Assembly: GCF_003073045.1 (NCBI RefSeq)
Contig: NC_037599.1
Span: forward strand, 26,140,695 to 26,204,694
From: Pomacea canaliculata
Taxonomy: Eukaryota; Mollusca; Gastropoda; Architaenioglossa; Ampullariidae
Reading direction: 5' to 3'
DNA length: 64,000 bases
In this document: one piece after another, positions 34,966 through 45,419 of the stretch
Position numbering within the stretch: the first letter of the stretch is position 1
How the letters are laid out: each line of letters opens with the position of its first letter
Program-made: the position numbers and the translations under genes
Notes under the pieces: generated by a model
What the model was told of the DNA's origin: nothing
Databases searched by the model: none
What the model saw: the letters and a program-made list of their open reading frames with translations, nothing else

Positions 34966-36320
34966 CGCCGGACTACCCGCCCTCTACAAATCCATACAGC
35001 GCTGAAACAGATGTTGACAAATATTTGGTGCGCACAGGAAGTAATGTTCTGCCACAAATACCATCCGGACCGGAGGCCTTGCGAATATTCACTTGCTGAA
35101 ACCGCAAATTACTCATGACAAATCTCAACCTTCTGTACAGGGTGAAGAGAACTACGTACATTTTTCATTTGCACTGAGAAGTCATGAGACTCGAAACGAG
35201 CAAAGAAAGCATTAAGAGCATTAGGCGGGGCCGCACTCTCAACGCCTGAGATCGAGATTTTGGCTTTCGACCCCTTACTTCGATCATCAATATTGGCCAT
35301 AATGTTGGGTCCCTGCCAAGCTACTCGGATGTTACCTGTAGCAAACTGAGACTCGAGTTTGGACTTGTGCTTCACCTTGAACCAACGGATAGCATCATGG
35401 ACCTCTCTATGTACCAATTTTCTGTCGTGGGCAGAACCCGTGAAGAACACATGTTTCTTTTTGTTAATCACTGCTTTAAGGCCCTTGGTCACCCAAGGTT
35501 TGTTGTTAGGATAAACCACAAACTGCTTTGATGGGATGGTGCAATCTACACTTTTTTACTCCTAACTGTGTGTTAAATGCGTGTGCGGACTTTTTGCCGA
35601 CGGACGTTTCACCGACGGACGCTTCGGAGCCGGACGTTTCACCGACGGACGCTTCGGAGCCGGACGTTTTGCCGACCGGACGTTTCGCCACCAGACGTTT
35701 CGGAGTCGGACGTTTTGCCGACCGGCGTTTCGCCGCATTATGTCAGAGAGAGAGAGAGAGCTTACTTACTTCTCAAAGAATGAAAGTAACTACTAGATTA
35801 CACAATAATTCTTTATTTCAAACAAATTTTACACACAGACTTCACAGACAGTTCACTTTGATTGCCACAGATTATGCGCAACAGCTTTGAGAAAAAACAT
35901 TGATACAATGGCGAGAGAAATGTGTGAGCTAACGGTTCACATGAGGAGGGATAGTGAGAGAGAGTTCACTGATACATTGATACAATGGCGAGAGAAATGT
36001 GTGAGCTAAGGGGCGTCACACACTTGACTTCGGCTAAAGGTCCCGCGTGAAATGCCGAAATGAAGTGCCCCGCGCCGAAACGTCCGGCGGTGAAACGTCC
36101 GGTCGGCAAAAACGTCCGACTCCGAAACGTCCGGTGGCGAAACGTCCGGTCGGCAAAACGTCCGGCTCCGAAGCGTCCGGCGGCGAAACGTCGTCGGCGA
36201 AAAGTCCGTGTACCGTTAAATGTCTGTATGAGTATGTATGCCTGCCTTTGTGAGCGAAGACAAATTTCTGTCCTGGGTCTCCTCGACAGACAATAAAGTC
36301 TGTTTTGATTTGATTTGAAT
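34966..36320. mobile_element. Rex1-like LINE derivative with inverted segment (long copy)
   Basis: Minus strand from about 35.55 to 34.97 kb encodes endonuclease-RT linker and RT start: PNNKPWVTKGLKAV, then ATGNIRVAWQG, then VNIRKASGPDGICGR. The orientation flips near 35.56 kb to sense 3' UTR, interrupted by the foldback MITE at 35580-36214. It resumes at 36215 with TTAAATGTCTG and ends in AATAAAGTCTG plus TTTGA repeats near 36320. The inversion junction is the same as in the shorter copy at 14795-15098. Confidence 0.75.
35580..36214. mobile_element. foldback-like MITE, copy 3, expanded terminal arrays
   Basis: 635 bp, flanked by a perfect 8-bp duplication GTTAAATG (35572-35579, 36215-36222). 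The uninterrupted target is seen at about 15.00 kb in the sister LINE derivative. The termini are arrays of about 15-base units of the types CGGACGTTTCGCCGAC and CGGACGCTTCGGAGC, roughly 150 bases at each end and complementary to each other, so the element can fold back. The core (GAGA run, then 35765-36050) matches copies 1 and 2. Open frames in the arrays encode only Arg/Thr/Phe-rich repeats and are not genes. Confidence 0.85.
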
Positions 36321-36892
36321 TAATGTAGCTTTTGTTTCTATCGTTCCATACTTTAGAGGCACAGAAATGCATGTACATACAACTTTATGAAATGGCTCTT
36401 CCTTGAGATACACATACAAAGACGTGTACATAATGGTTCAGCTCCATAATATCCCCAGAATACCGACTTTATGTCAGAGTTGTTTATTTTCTGTAAATGT
36501 TAAATAGTGTATTTGGCATATAACCATATTTCTAGCCATCGGGTTTGTAATAAAACTAGTACAACAACTTCCCTTTATTATTTATGAATGATCTGCGTGG
36601 ATCACATAATAATAATAATCTATAATGATCTACCTCTTATCTAGCTACATACTAATGCAAAAATGTCAGTAAATTCAAACCCTTTTTACTGGTTACCAGA
36701 CGTAAACATTCCCGTCAAGATCTGTGAACCAGTTGCGATTTTGTTAGCAGGCGGAATGTGGGTATCATGAAACTAGATACCGTCGAATTCCCTAACAGCT
36801 GTTCTTTTTTTAGTTTTGGCTAATCGGAAATTTCCATTATATTAAATTTCTAATATTGTTTTCAGACCGAAGATGACCTTAGTCTGCACATT

Positions 36893-36991
36893 CTAAATCA
36901 TAGTCTTCGGGTGAGCTTTCATATTCTTTACTTCTGCTTGAACTTCAGCCAATATGTGGTACTGATTGTTAAGGGCAGGTGTGTCGGTCAT
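36893..36991 (-). pseudogene. GIMAP exon 2 relic related to the 62 kb gene
   Basis: Minus strand: a pyrimidine-rich tract and GCAG acceptor lead into MTDTPALNNQYHI, then EVQAEVKNMK, then a stop at 36893-36895. This aligns with VTDTPDLSNQYHT and EIQAEVKKWK at the start of exon 2 of the gene at 62286-63479. Intron similarity continues upstream to about 37.45 kb (matching 62.83-63.06 kb). Exon 1 and the rest of the GTPase are absent, so this is a truncated duplicate. Confidence 0.7.
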
Positions 36992-37459
36992 CTGCAATGG
37001 ACAGAAAGGAAGCCCCTAAATGATCACATAAGCGTGATAATGCAAAATGAAAATGTATATTCAAACCTTTACAAAACTGGAAATAGGTGTGCTGGACTGA
37101 TTTGATAGGCCCGAAACGTGCACACAAATAATCACGCATACGCGCGCGCGCACACACACACACAAAGGTTTTAGCATATTAACGATGGTAATAGTGTGTT
37201 GTATTTATTCTGTAACTATTTATGAACTTGAATTTTTGTATCCACCCGACCAACCATCCAAACATCCAGCCAACCAAACAGATAAAAAATATGCGAAAAC
37301 AAAGAAAGAAAAGAGAAGCCATGCTGTTGTTATTTTAATTTAACATCAAAGGTCTTCTGCATTTTTCATGTTACTCGCTGGGCCTTGCACAAGACACTCT
37401 TTCTTAAAATTTAAGTGGAGTTCTTTTATTCCATTTCGAAATAAAACTGTGTCTTGAGT

Positions 37460-38340
37460 TGTGGCAGGTCTCGTATTGTCTCGTGTACAATGGAGTCTTG
37501 TGTCTGACGTCCTTAATGCGTCATTTGCTCCAAGTCACTTGAAGCAAAAAAAAAAAAGAAGTCATATATGAGAAAAGCAGTTGGTCTAAAAATAGCCGAG
37601 TGAGCGGGAAAACAAAGGTCTTCGTCCGCCATCTTCTTTATAACTCTCTCAGTGACATTCCTCTGAACTTGTGGAGGGGTGAACGAGTATTCACCGAGGC
37701 TAGACGTGTTTTCATCAGCCAGTACTCAGACAACAGTCTTTTGGACATTACTTTTGGCAGTCAAGTGATATAATTGATTCGACTGCTCCAACCGGTTTAT
37801 TTTACTACAAGTAATGTGCCGAGATAAAATTTTCTGCGGAAAATCGTTCGAAAGGGATCGAAACTACATCTTTTGTTCAGTGAGAGCGATGTTCAAAACG
37901 GCGGCTGGACATGTTTTCGTAATCGTCCATATGACGAAATAATGTTTTATAACATTTGAACGATATATGGTAGTGAATTCTTTATTGTTGAGGACAAGAG
38001 ATATGATAGGTTTGTAAGAAATTCACTGCATGTCTCAGCAACGGACCTAAATGAAGTTCTGGGTTGTTCCCGCAAGAGCCGAAACATGAAGTTTACCTGT
38101 GACAGTGATTCGTGCTTGTGAGCTGCCTCACATTCTCACCCTTAGTTTCTCCAAGGATTCCCCGATGCTTTCGAAAGCCCAACAGGTTGCAGACAAATGC
38201 GGTACATGCTATTGTGCAGAATACTATAAGGTTTGAATGGACCTGCTCTTCGAGTGCTCATATATTTTCACACCTGTCTCAGTAGAGGCGCGAGCTAAGT
38301 CTAATAAGAATAGCCACTATCATTGTCATTCTTTCTCTCT
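37460..38340. other. LINE 5' region or intergenic DNA, no gene seen
   Basis: Sequence upstream of the LINE first frame at 38356. It may include the LINE 5' UTR, but no second copy exists in the window to set its start. It contains a short poly-A run near 37545 and nothing recognisably coding. Confidence 0.35.
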
Positions 38341-40171
38341 CTCACTTTCAAGAACATGCCGGCGGAGTCGTTCCAGCTGCTAATAAAGACCGGACTTTTT
38401 AGCCCGGTCTTGATGGTCATTCTACGGAAAAAGGTCGACATTGCGAGGCAAAGAATCAAGGGACTGAAACCACGAAATTGTGTTATCCTCTGTGTTATTC
38501 TTCTCTTTTTTATCTCACTGCTAGAGAGGTGCGGAGATGTTGAACCAAATCATTGACCTATGGACGAACTAACCTTCGACAAATTCTTAGAAAGAATGGA
38601 GACAAAAATGAAGGAACAACTAAAAGTGCAAGGTGAGAACTTCGAAAAATTATCAAAAAAAAGTTAGATGATAATCAACACTAAACTGAACAAAAAATAG
38701 CTCAACTTAAAAATTATTTGAGTGAATTAAAACTCACACTCGACCAAAATTCTCGGGACATATACAATCCATGTATAAGGGAAACGCACTCCAACTCACG
38801 TATGAACGAACTAGAGAAAGAAATGGATTCTTTAGAGAATTTTTCCAGAAGAAACAATGTGAAATTTATAGGTGTCAGAGAGTCGGGTAAAGAGGACTAC
38901 AAGGAGTGTGCACGAAAGATTGTGGAAATTCTAAACGATCACTCGAAAACAAAAGACTGGACAGCAGATAATACTGAGCGGGCACACAGAGTGGGCAAAC
39001 ATAAAGAACAAGGTAAATACCCCCGCCCCATCAATGTACGCTTTTACAAATGGGGAGATAAGAGGGAGTGTTACAAAATTCTGAACTAAAAAATGCCCTC
39101 AGGAATAACGGTATTAAAGTCGCTGCCGACCTAACAAAAAGACAGAGAGCAGAACTAGAACGCGTAAAAAAAGAAGGAAAATTTGGCTATTATAAGAATG
39201 GAAAACTTCACATTGAAGAACGACGTACTGATACACGATCGCAAGAAGCCTCCAGCCTGAACATCCATCGAAGTAATGAAACTCGTGGAGAAGTGATCAG
39301 AGATGCCTGTGCGGACTTAACCTCCACTGTCACCATATCTTTCAGATAGAACCAAGTCAAGACAGACAACCAGGAGTCTAACCTCTACAACGGAGAGGAG
39401 ACAACCACGTGCAACGAGAGACCGAAGTATCGAGAGAGGTTCACCTGACTCAGACTCTACTCAACACAGAGAAAACACTACTACTGGAGGTAGTCGCGAC
39501 AGAGACCACGCTACCAACAGTACTACAGGAGGTAGCTGTAACAGAGACCACTCTAGCAACAGGTCCCAGCCACTACTCACCGACATGTTCCAGCGGTCTC
39601 CGATCACCACTCGGTCTGGACACACGAGAGGTACACAGAGACAAGAAAAGGACCGTGGCTAGGGATGTGGCCCTGGCCCCAACATCACTGGTCTACAGAA
39701 AACATTAACCTTTCTATGTTGGAACGTCGAAAGTTTGATATAAAAACTCCGTGAGTAATATTTTGTTGACTTTATGACGTCGTTTGATGTCTGCTGCTTA
39801 ACAGAGACATTTACAAGCCATTTATCTGACTTCTCCAGTTACTTTAGCAACTTCATGGTTCTCCATGTACCGGCTTTAAAACTATCTCACCAAGGCCGCA
39901 GCTAAGGTGGTATCCTTCTACTTATACGAAAAGATTTTTCCAGATTTGTTTCGAATATGAGGACCCACATAGACAATACTACCTGTGTAAAAATTCAAGG
40001 CACCTTACTCAATCATCCACAGGACGTTATCCTTGTATGCACATACATACCACCATATGGTTCACATACTTTAAGACCAAGACACAGAATAGCAATATCC
40101 CACTGCTAGAAGAGTTTCTACTCGATCTACAGGATACAGAACAAAAATGTCAGATTATTCTATGTAGAGAC
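38341..40171 (+). mobile_element. LINE with ORF1 preceded by a decayed 2A-like peptide
   Basis: From ATG 38356 the frame encodes a basic then hydrophobic leader (CVILCVILLFFISLLE) and RCGDVEPN, followed by CAT TGA CCT where a 2A peptide would read P-G-P. 2A-like peptides of this form (DVExNPGP) occur at the start of some APE-type non-LTR retrotransposons. After it come a coiled-coil-like stretch and LENFSRRNNVKFIGVRE (38.84 kb), typical of LINE ORF1 proteins, then a C-terminal domain (IKVAADLTKRQRAEL, 39.1 kb) in another frame. A damaged endonuclease follows (LTETFTS, YIPPYG; 39.7-40.1 kb). The copy is cut by the Kolobok-like element at 40176. At least three frame changes or stops are present. 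Confidence 0.7.
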
Positions 40172-40387
40172 TTAAAGGGATACTCAAGGCTTGTGATAAG
40201 GCTCTGGCGACGGTCAAACGTTTCAAAACTATATTTACTTACAATTACAGAGCACGAGAGCAGCACAGGAGAAATAAAGGATTTGTTTCTCACTTAATTA
40301 CCACTTATTAGCACTATTTCGCCTTAACTATTTAACTAATGATGATGATGATGATAACGCGCAGGTGTCCATTCATACGAATGCTCT

Positions 40388-40690
40388 TTGCGCGGAAAAA
40401 CAAAATAAATACAAAAACAAGTAAAAACAAGTCATCTTGTCTGAAACTGTGTGGCCTATGCCCTCGTCCGGGTCTGTTGTTTTAATGTTAGCGAAGACAG
40501 TTGTTCCCACACGCGTGCTCTCGTTAACATCAGCAGCATAGAAAAGTTTCTCAAACTTGGATGGGCTGTCATTGACATCATGGACATAGAACGTGGTGCT
40601 GACTTGAAGAACAACATCACCTTGAATGTCAAAATTCAGCCATATTTGATCTTGTTTCTCTCTGTCGAGTTTGGTGTTTAGTCTCATATT
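40388..40690 (-). pseudogene. captured cadherin-repeat gene fragment inside a transposon
   Basis: Minus-strand open frame with the end of one cadherin repeat and the start of the next: LNTKLDREKQD, then FYVHDVNDSPSKF (the calcium-binding DxND linker), then YAADVNESTRVGT and TTDPDEG (DxD/DPD motif). This order is diagnostic for cadherin ectodomains (protocadherin, Fat or Dachsous-like). It is flanked on both sides by transposon sequence, has no other cadherin exon nearby and no clear donor after DPDEG. It is therefore most likely a host gene fragment taken up by the element. Confidence 0.7.
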
Positions 40691-40714
40691 CCACATACTG
40701 TGACTAATCTACAA

Positions 40715-40906
40715 TCAAGATGGCTTGGAGTATAATACGTCCCACTCTTTGGGCTCCCAAAGCTTTTCCGTGCTGGGATCGAGCCTTTCTATTGATATGA
40801 GCCACTCGTTTTGTATCACCTTGTCTTTAGGAAACTGATGAAAAGAAACTTTTGACTCTATTCCCATCTTTTCGTGGCAATCGGGTGCAGCACATTCTCG
40901 AGGCAT
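40715..40906 (-). pseudogene. THAP zinc-finger N-terminus of a Kolobok-like transposase
   Basis: Begins MPRECAAPDCHEK with C-x4-C spacing, then SFHQFPKDK and a tryptophan 7 residues on (EWLISIERL), the C2CH pattern expected of a THAP DNA-binding domain. It continues LWEPKEW and stops before the usual C-x2-H pair is complete. In Kolobok elements this domain binds the terminal repeats. The transposase core is absent, so the element is non-autonomous. Copy C has a shorter version on the plus strand at 22831. Confidence 0.7.
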
Positions 40907-41125
40907 GGTTCTCACTATGGAAACCACACGTCATAGGGTCACGTGACGGAGAACGAGACTTCGTGGAAGCAAAGAAAGAGTCCCGTGTAATTTCTCTTAT
41001 TAAACACAACATTCTACTAAAAACCTTCAACGTTTTCCACATGAACACATATAAATAGACGAGATTCAAATTTATCCTACTCTTTACGCGATTCTAAGCA
41101 GTTTTATTTTGCCTTTAAAGTCCCT

Positions 41126-42461
41126 TTAAGGAAACGTGTTTTCGAGCTTCCTCGAAGGTCACGTGGTGCTACACTAATGTCAGGCAAACAGTTTCCTACA
41201 GGGTCAGGGGGGCATTAAAGTAGGTGTGTCTTTTGCTTTTGAATTCAGAACACGGTTGATGCTACAGTTAAAGTAGATTATCACAGGTGATTGACCTCAT
41301 CCACCACATAAATAGCCTCAAATAGGAATCTAGTCATACACAGTAAATGAATTCTTTGGTATTTTTTTTCCTAAGAACCGGAATCACATGTTTTTTGAAC
41401 GTTTGGATATGAAGAAGAAATAATACCAACCCATTTCATCGTGAGAATAATCATAATTATAGTTCATAGTAAAGTTTCCTTGAAATATAAGCTTTATATT
41501 CTGTTCATTTGTAAGAATTGAACACCAGAAGAGCTGCAGGTCATTTCTTGAGCTTTAGATCATGATTAAAGAGAATTTACTTTGTTCAAATTTGTCAGTT
41601 GGTCAAATAAACACTTTCTTTTTTTCTCTATCTCCTTTTTTCTTGCGCACACACACAGAACGAGAGTTTGTGTAAAACAAAGACACAAAGATAAAAATAG
41701 AGAATTTATGTAAATACAAGATATATGTGTATATTTATATATCCTTATTCATTCACTTTTGCATTCAAACGTACCTATAAGCATCAATTGATGCATGGTT
41801 GACAAAAATGTGAAGATCCACAAAAACTTCTCCGAGTTATTATTTTTACAGTTGTTGAATAATCGACATACCTAAGATGTTATAACGCAGTTCACACATA
41901 CATAGAAATGTTTAAGTTTTATTGTGTGTTTGAAGAATTTTATGGGCTTTGCGATTTCAAGGTCTGACACAGCGTCAAGAAAAAAATGTCTGACAATGGT
42001 ACGTTCTCTTGTGATTTGTTAACTTGAAATGATTTTCTTTCCATCCGCCGACCACAAATAGAGAGTGAGAGGCGAGAGTGGCGACATGAAGAGGGTGTAT
42101 GGATATGATCCATAACTAGGGGAGCTTTGAACAAAATACATTCTGTAACAAAGTAGGTTGAGATGAGGGCTTGGCCGGGTAAGATAACAATGAATGATCA
42201 CATACTTTATTCTAAAATAAGGAATCGTATTGGACATGAAACACACGTTTCTATATATATATAATATAAAATCTGGACCACTAAGTAGTCTTATTAAGAT
42301 TTGTTTCCACACTCCACTGCACAACTAGACACGTAAGAGGATTTCGTGTCAGATACAGAAATGTGTTGAGCAATATTATTTTGGTTTATTTTTTGTTCTT
42401 GTGTCAGTCTTGATTGTATTTTTCTTACTATAACGAACATCAATCGTATGATGCCAATTTC
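41126..42461. other. 3' flank / 3' UTR of the 42-44 kb GIMAP gene, no gene seen
   Basis: AT-rich DNA downstream of the minus-strand stop at 42462. A minus-strand AATAAA lies at 42385-42390, about 72 bases past the stop, and would give a short 3' UTR. The part from 41.13 to about 41.3 kb may still be LINE. No coding frame was recognised. Confidence 0.4.
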
Positions 42462-44395
42462 TTACGGATTCATGAGACTACTTCGGCTATGTTTCTGGGC
42501 TTCATACCCACACACTAATAACAGCACAGCAGTCATGAGACCGAACACCCCGAGGCCGATCGTTAATCCCAGTTGATCGAAGACGCCAGCAACGATACAG
42601 CCGACTGCAGAAAGAAGGGCGATGACCAAGCACACCACGGACAGTATCTTGAAGATGTGGGGAGAGGAGAAAGGCATCTGTGACCTGTCAGGTGGTCTTA
42701 TGATTTTGAGAAGTTTGTCCACTTGCTGAATTTTGTTTGGGTCCTGTGAACGAAAAACAGAAGGAGGTTTAAAGTTGACAAGATGACTGACATGGTTATA
42801 CATCCAGTCCATACACAGCCAGCGTACACAGGATCACAGGCTCTCAAAACACACGAGAAAACCTCATGGGGAATCTTGTTGCAGAGCGGTGCAAGGCGTC
42901 AGGTAAGCGTAAACAATTCGATACCAGTGTTTGCCTTGTTTACTTTCCATACTTGAAACAGTTCGTGGTAAATGAAGGAAAGACAGACATAGAAATAGAG
43001 AAAGAGGAAATAGCCACCATGCTCACAGAAAAGGAATACATAAGCTTATAATTTATATAACATATGAAGAATATAACAGTGTCAGCAAAACAAGCGACAT
43101 AGATATATCAACATCCATAGACACAAGACAAAACTGCAGACAAGCAGATATTACATCGCGATATCAATGTAAAGCTTGCCAACAGAGTGGAAAGGTGAGT
43201 TTCAGGTAGGTTACTGAGCCAGCAGATAATACTGAGCAGTTACAGTGTGGACCAATGCGTCTTCAAGTGATAACAGATGGTCAAAGGGCAACAGCAACGA
43301 TAAACCGCAGAGACAAAGGTCGCCATTCAGGCCTGTGAGCAGTTATTAGTCGGAGCAAGCAGTCGATATTTTCACGTCTGTTATCTTTTTTTTCTTATCT
43401 CGGCGGCCACCACCACCACACACACACACATACAAACACACACACGCACGCACGCACTCACACACAGACGCACGCACACCTGTTTGTTGAAGAGCACGTA
43501 GCGGTTACCAGCGTCGTTCAAGACTTTCTTCAGCTCGGGACACACGCCCTTCAGCTCCTCATCGAGGTCTCTGTCCTGCCTGTCACCGAAGGTGAAGGCC
43601 ACAACCAGTTGGCGCTTGATGCTGGAGTTGTCTCCCCAGAGACTCTTGAACTCCTTGTAGATGGCGTACTCCTCGGCCGTGTAGCGCACGTCACAGCGCA
43701 CGGCCAGTAGAATGGTCGGGTGGGCGGGTGACGTCAGCGCCTTCCAACTCTGGATCTCCTCCCTCCTTTCCTCAGGACTGTAGTCCAGGTTAACGATGTC
43801 CGGAGTGTCCACCACCTTCACGCATTGAAACATTTTCTATTCATCTTTTCTTTTGAAATAAAAAAAAATTTGATCTTATCCACCATGTCGCGGAAAAAGC
43901 TTTCACACCGACATATCTATCTCGTTACACACAGTACACTTGAAGTTCATTCCACTTCAACACTAATAACCTGAATACGAGAAACGGCTTTTTAAACTGC
44001 TAAAAATAAAAATATGAAATATATCAGTTAAAATCCCACACACACCTGGACAAAACACAATAAAATACAGAAAAAACACATTTTTAAATAAAGGAATTAT
44101 TGAGAAAAATATGAAAACCGCTGAAACACAAATGGCATCGATGTGATGACAATAAAGAACACGAAAAAGAACAAGGCAAAAACAAGATAAAGAACACATA
44201 AACTGCTTTTACATTCATGTCACTTACAGTTATAGTTTCTTCGTCTCTTATTCTTGATCTTTTCTCAGCTTTAGTTGTTGTTGAAGACATGCTAGAACCA
44301 GTCAAGAAGTCCTCTTGTCCTAAAAGACAATTTCCCAGACTGCTCTTCCCATTGCCTGTCTTCCCAACAAGGAGAAAGACATAACTTGAGGCCAT
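42462..44395 (-). CDS. GIMAP-like GTPase with two C-terminal transmembrane helices (three coding exons)
   Basis: Predicted 261-residue protein. Exon 1 is 44395-44228 (MASSYVFLLVGKTGNGKSS; donor ACT|GTAAGT). Exon 2 is 43815-43480 (VVDTPD, then LLAVRCDVRYTAEE, FTFGDRQDRD near G4, GNRYVLFN; donor CAG|GTGTGC). Exon 3 is 42743-42462 (acceptor TTCACAG|GACCCA). All joins are phase 0. Exon 3 encodes a lysine-rich linker and two hydrophobic helices at about residues 201-223 and 226-248, followed by a short polar tail, suggesting a membrane hairpin as in some tail-anchored GIMAPs. The G3 motif is DTPD in place of DTPG. The start was chosen at the ATG after GTTGTAG|ATACTAG, an acceptor 23 bases upstream; the earlier in-frame ATG lies beyond that acceptor. 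The exon 2 acceptor (GTGAAG) has a weak pyrimidine tract. No breaks were seen. Confidence 0.8.
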
Positions 44396-44418
44396 TGTGA
44401 CTTGTCTCCGGCTAGTAT

Positions 44419-45240
44419 CTACAACAAGCAACGGGAAACTTTACTTCCCACTCCACTCTCCCTAAATCGATGTAATTTCTTTTTCTATTGTTCATGCAGA
44501 ACATAGCACATTATGGACATAACACATTATACACACAGAACACGCAACATAGCAGCGTGCACTTTGTATCGTGATTTTTCTCTCTTTCTCTTTGCCTTTC
44601 TGTTTCCTTGGGTCTATTTCCGTTTGTAAGTCTTTCAATATCACCATCTCTTAAAAGTGAATGTCCATTGTTTATTTATTATAGAGATATTTATACACAT
44701 ACGTAAGTAGGTACACGCGCGCGCGCACACACACACACACACATAAGAGATAGGGAGAGAGCAATGAAAAATTCATCTCCTTCATTTTTGAACTCTTGAA
44801 GAGTCCTAGTATGGAAGTATGCTAGCAGTCATATGTGTGTATGTGTGTGTGCGTACGTGGGTGGGTGTGTGTGTGCACTTGCTTTGCTCTCACTGCATAC
44901 ACTGATAAACTTGCAGCGTCCAAGAGTCGATTGCTGTTAATTAAGGAAAGAGGATGTTACAGTATGGTAAGCAAGGCATTAATTACTTCTATTACGGACA
45001 TCCCAGTGTCGACCAAAATAGACGAGTACTTGACGATTGTTACATTTTGACCTTAACACATTTGACGAGATGATCTCAATTTAAATCCTAAGGATTGCAT
45101 CTCACCTCTGTGTAAACCTACTGGCTCATGGGGAGCTTACTAACACGCATGCACACAGTCGTACACTGACAGGCAAGTAGTCAGACAGTCAGACAGTGAT
45201 CATAAACGATTAATATTCGCGAGGGGTCGAGGCTACTCAC
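44419..45240. other. upstream intron / intergenic DNA with CA repeats
   Basis: Non-coding sequence between the first coding exon of the 42-44 kb gene and a candidate leader exon. It contains CG/CA microsatellites near 44716-44743 and GT repeats near 44833-44876. No gene was recognised. Confidence 0.4.
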
Positions 45241-45335
45241 ATGAGAAGCTGTGTTCTTAAAGGCCTCTGTTACTTGGGAAGGCTGTAGTGTCCAGTCTAC
45301 TTCAATTGTCTCCTTTGTGTCCACTTCCATATTCT
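45241..45335 (-). other. candidate upstream exon, possibly a 5' leader
   Basis: On the minus strand an acceptor (AAATGCAG|AGAATATGG) and donor (TCTCAT|GTGAGT) bound a 95-base segment with an ATG and 30 open codons (MEVDTKETIEVDW...). If spliced to 44418 its frame does not run into the GTPase frame. It could be a leader exon with an upstream open frame, an exon of another transcript, or chance. There is no protein family match I can name. Confidence 0.3.
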
Positions 45336-45419
45336 CTGCATTTTGCAGTACCCAGTATAGCAAACATCCACTTGAAAGATAAATAATTCACGTGACAGAA
45401 GTGCACGAGTACTATCATC

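Larger units (their letters stand above)
40176..41125 (-). mobile_element. Kolobok-like DNA transposon, copy D, carrying a cadherin fragment
   Basis: 950 bp in reverse orientation: left end AGGGATACTCAAGGC, right end GCCTTTAAAGTCCCT, TTAA on both sides (40172-40175, 41126-41129). On the minus strand it carries a THAP zinc-finger start (40906-40715) and then a stretch of cadherin-like coding sequence (about 40690-40390). From about 40.32 kb transposon sequence shared with copies A and B resumes (GTGCTAATAAGTGGTAATTAAG on the minus strand) and runs to the left terminus. It interrupts the LINE endonuclease. Confidence 0.75.

Noticed and set aside
35580-36214. Interpretation of the regular GC-rich units as a CRISPR array or satellite
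   Set aside because: Units are contiguous without spacers, occur as an inverted pair, and are bounded by an 8-bp target duplication, so they are transposon termini in an animal genome.
35577-36378. Several open frames of 68-120 codons with Arg/Thr/Phe or Lys/Arg/Pro repeats
   Set aside because: They are readings of the GC-rich terminal arrays of a foldback-like MITE in different frames, with no start context or conservation.
45181-45363. A possible N-terminal coding exon for the 42-44 kb GTPase
   Set aside because: It has plausible splice sites and 30 open codons after an ATG, but spliced to the next exon it is out of frame with the P-loop. Kept only as a low-confidence leader-exon candidate.
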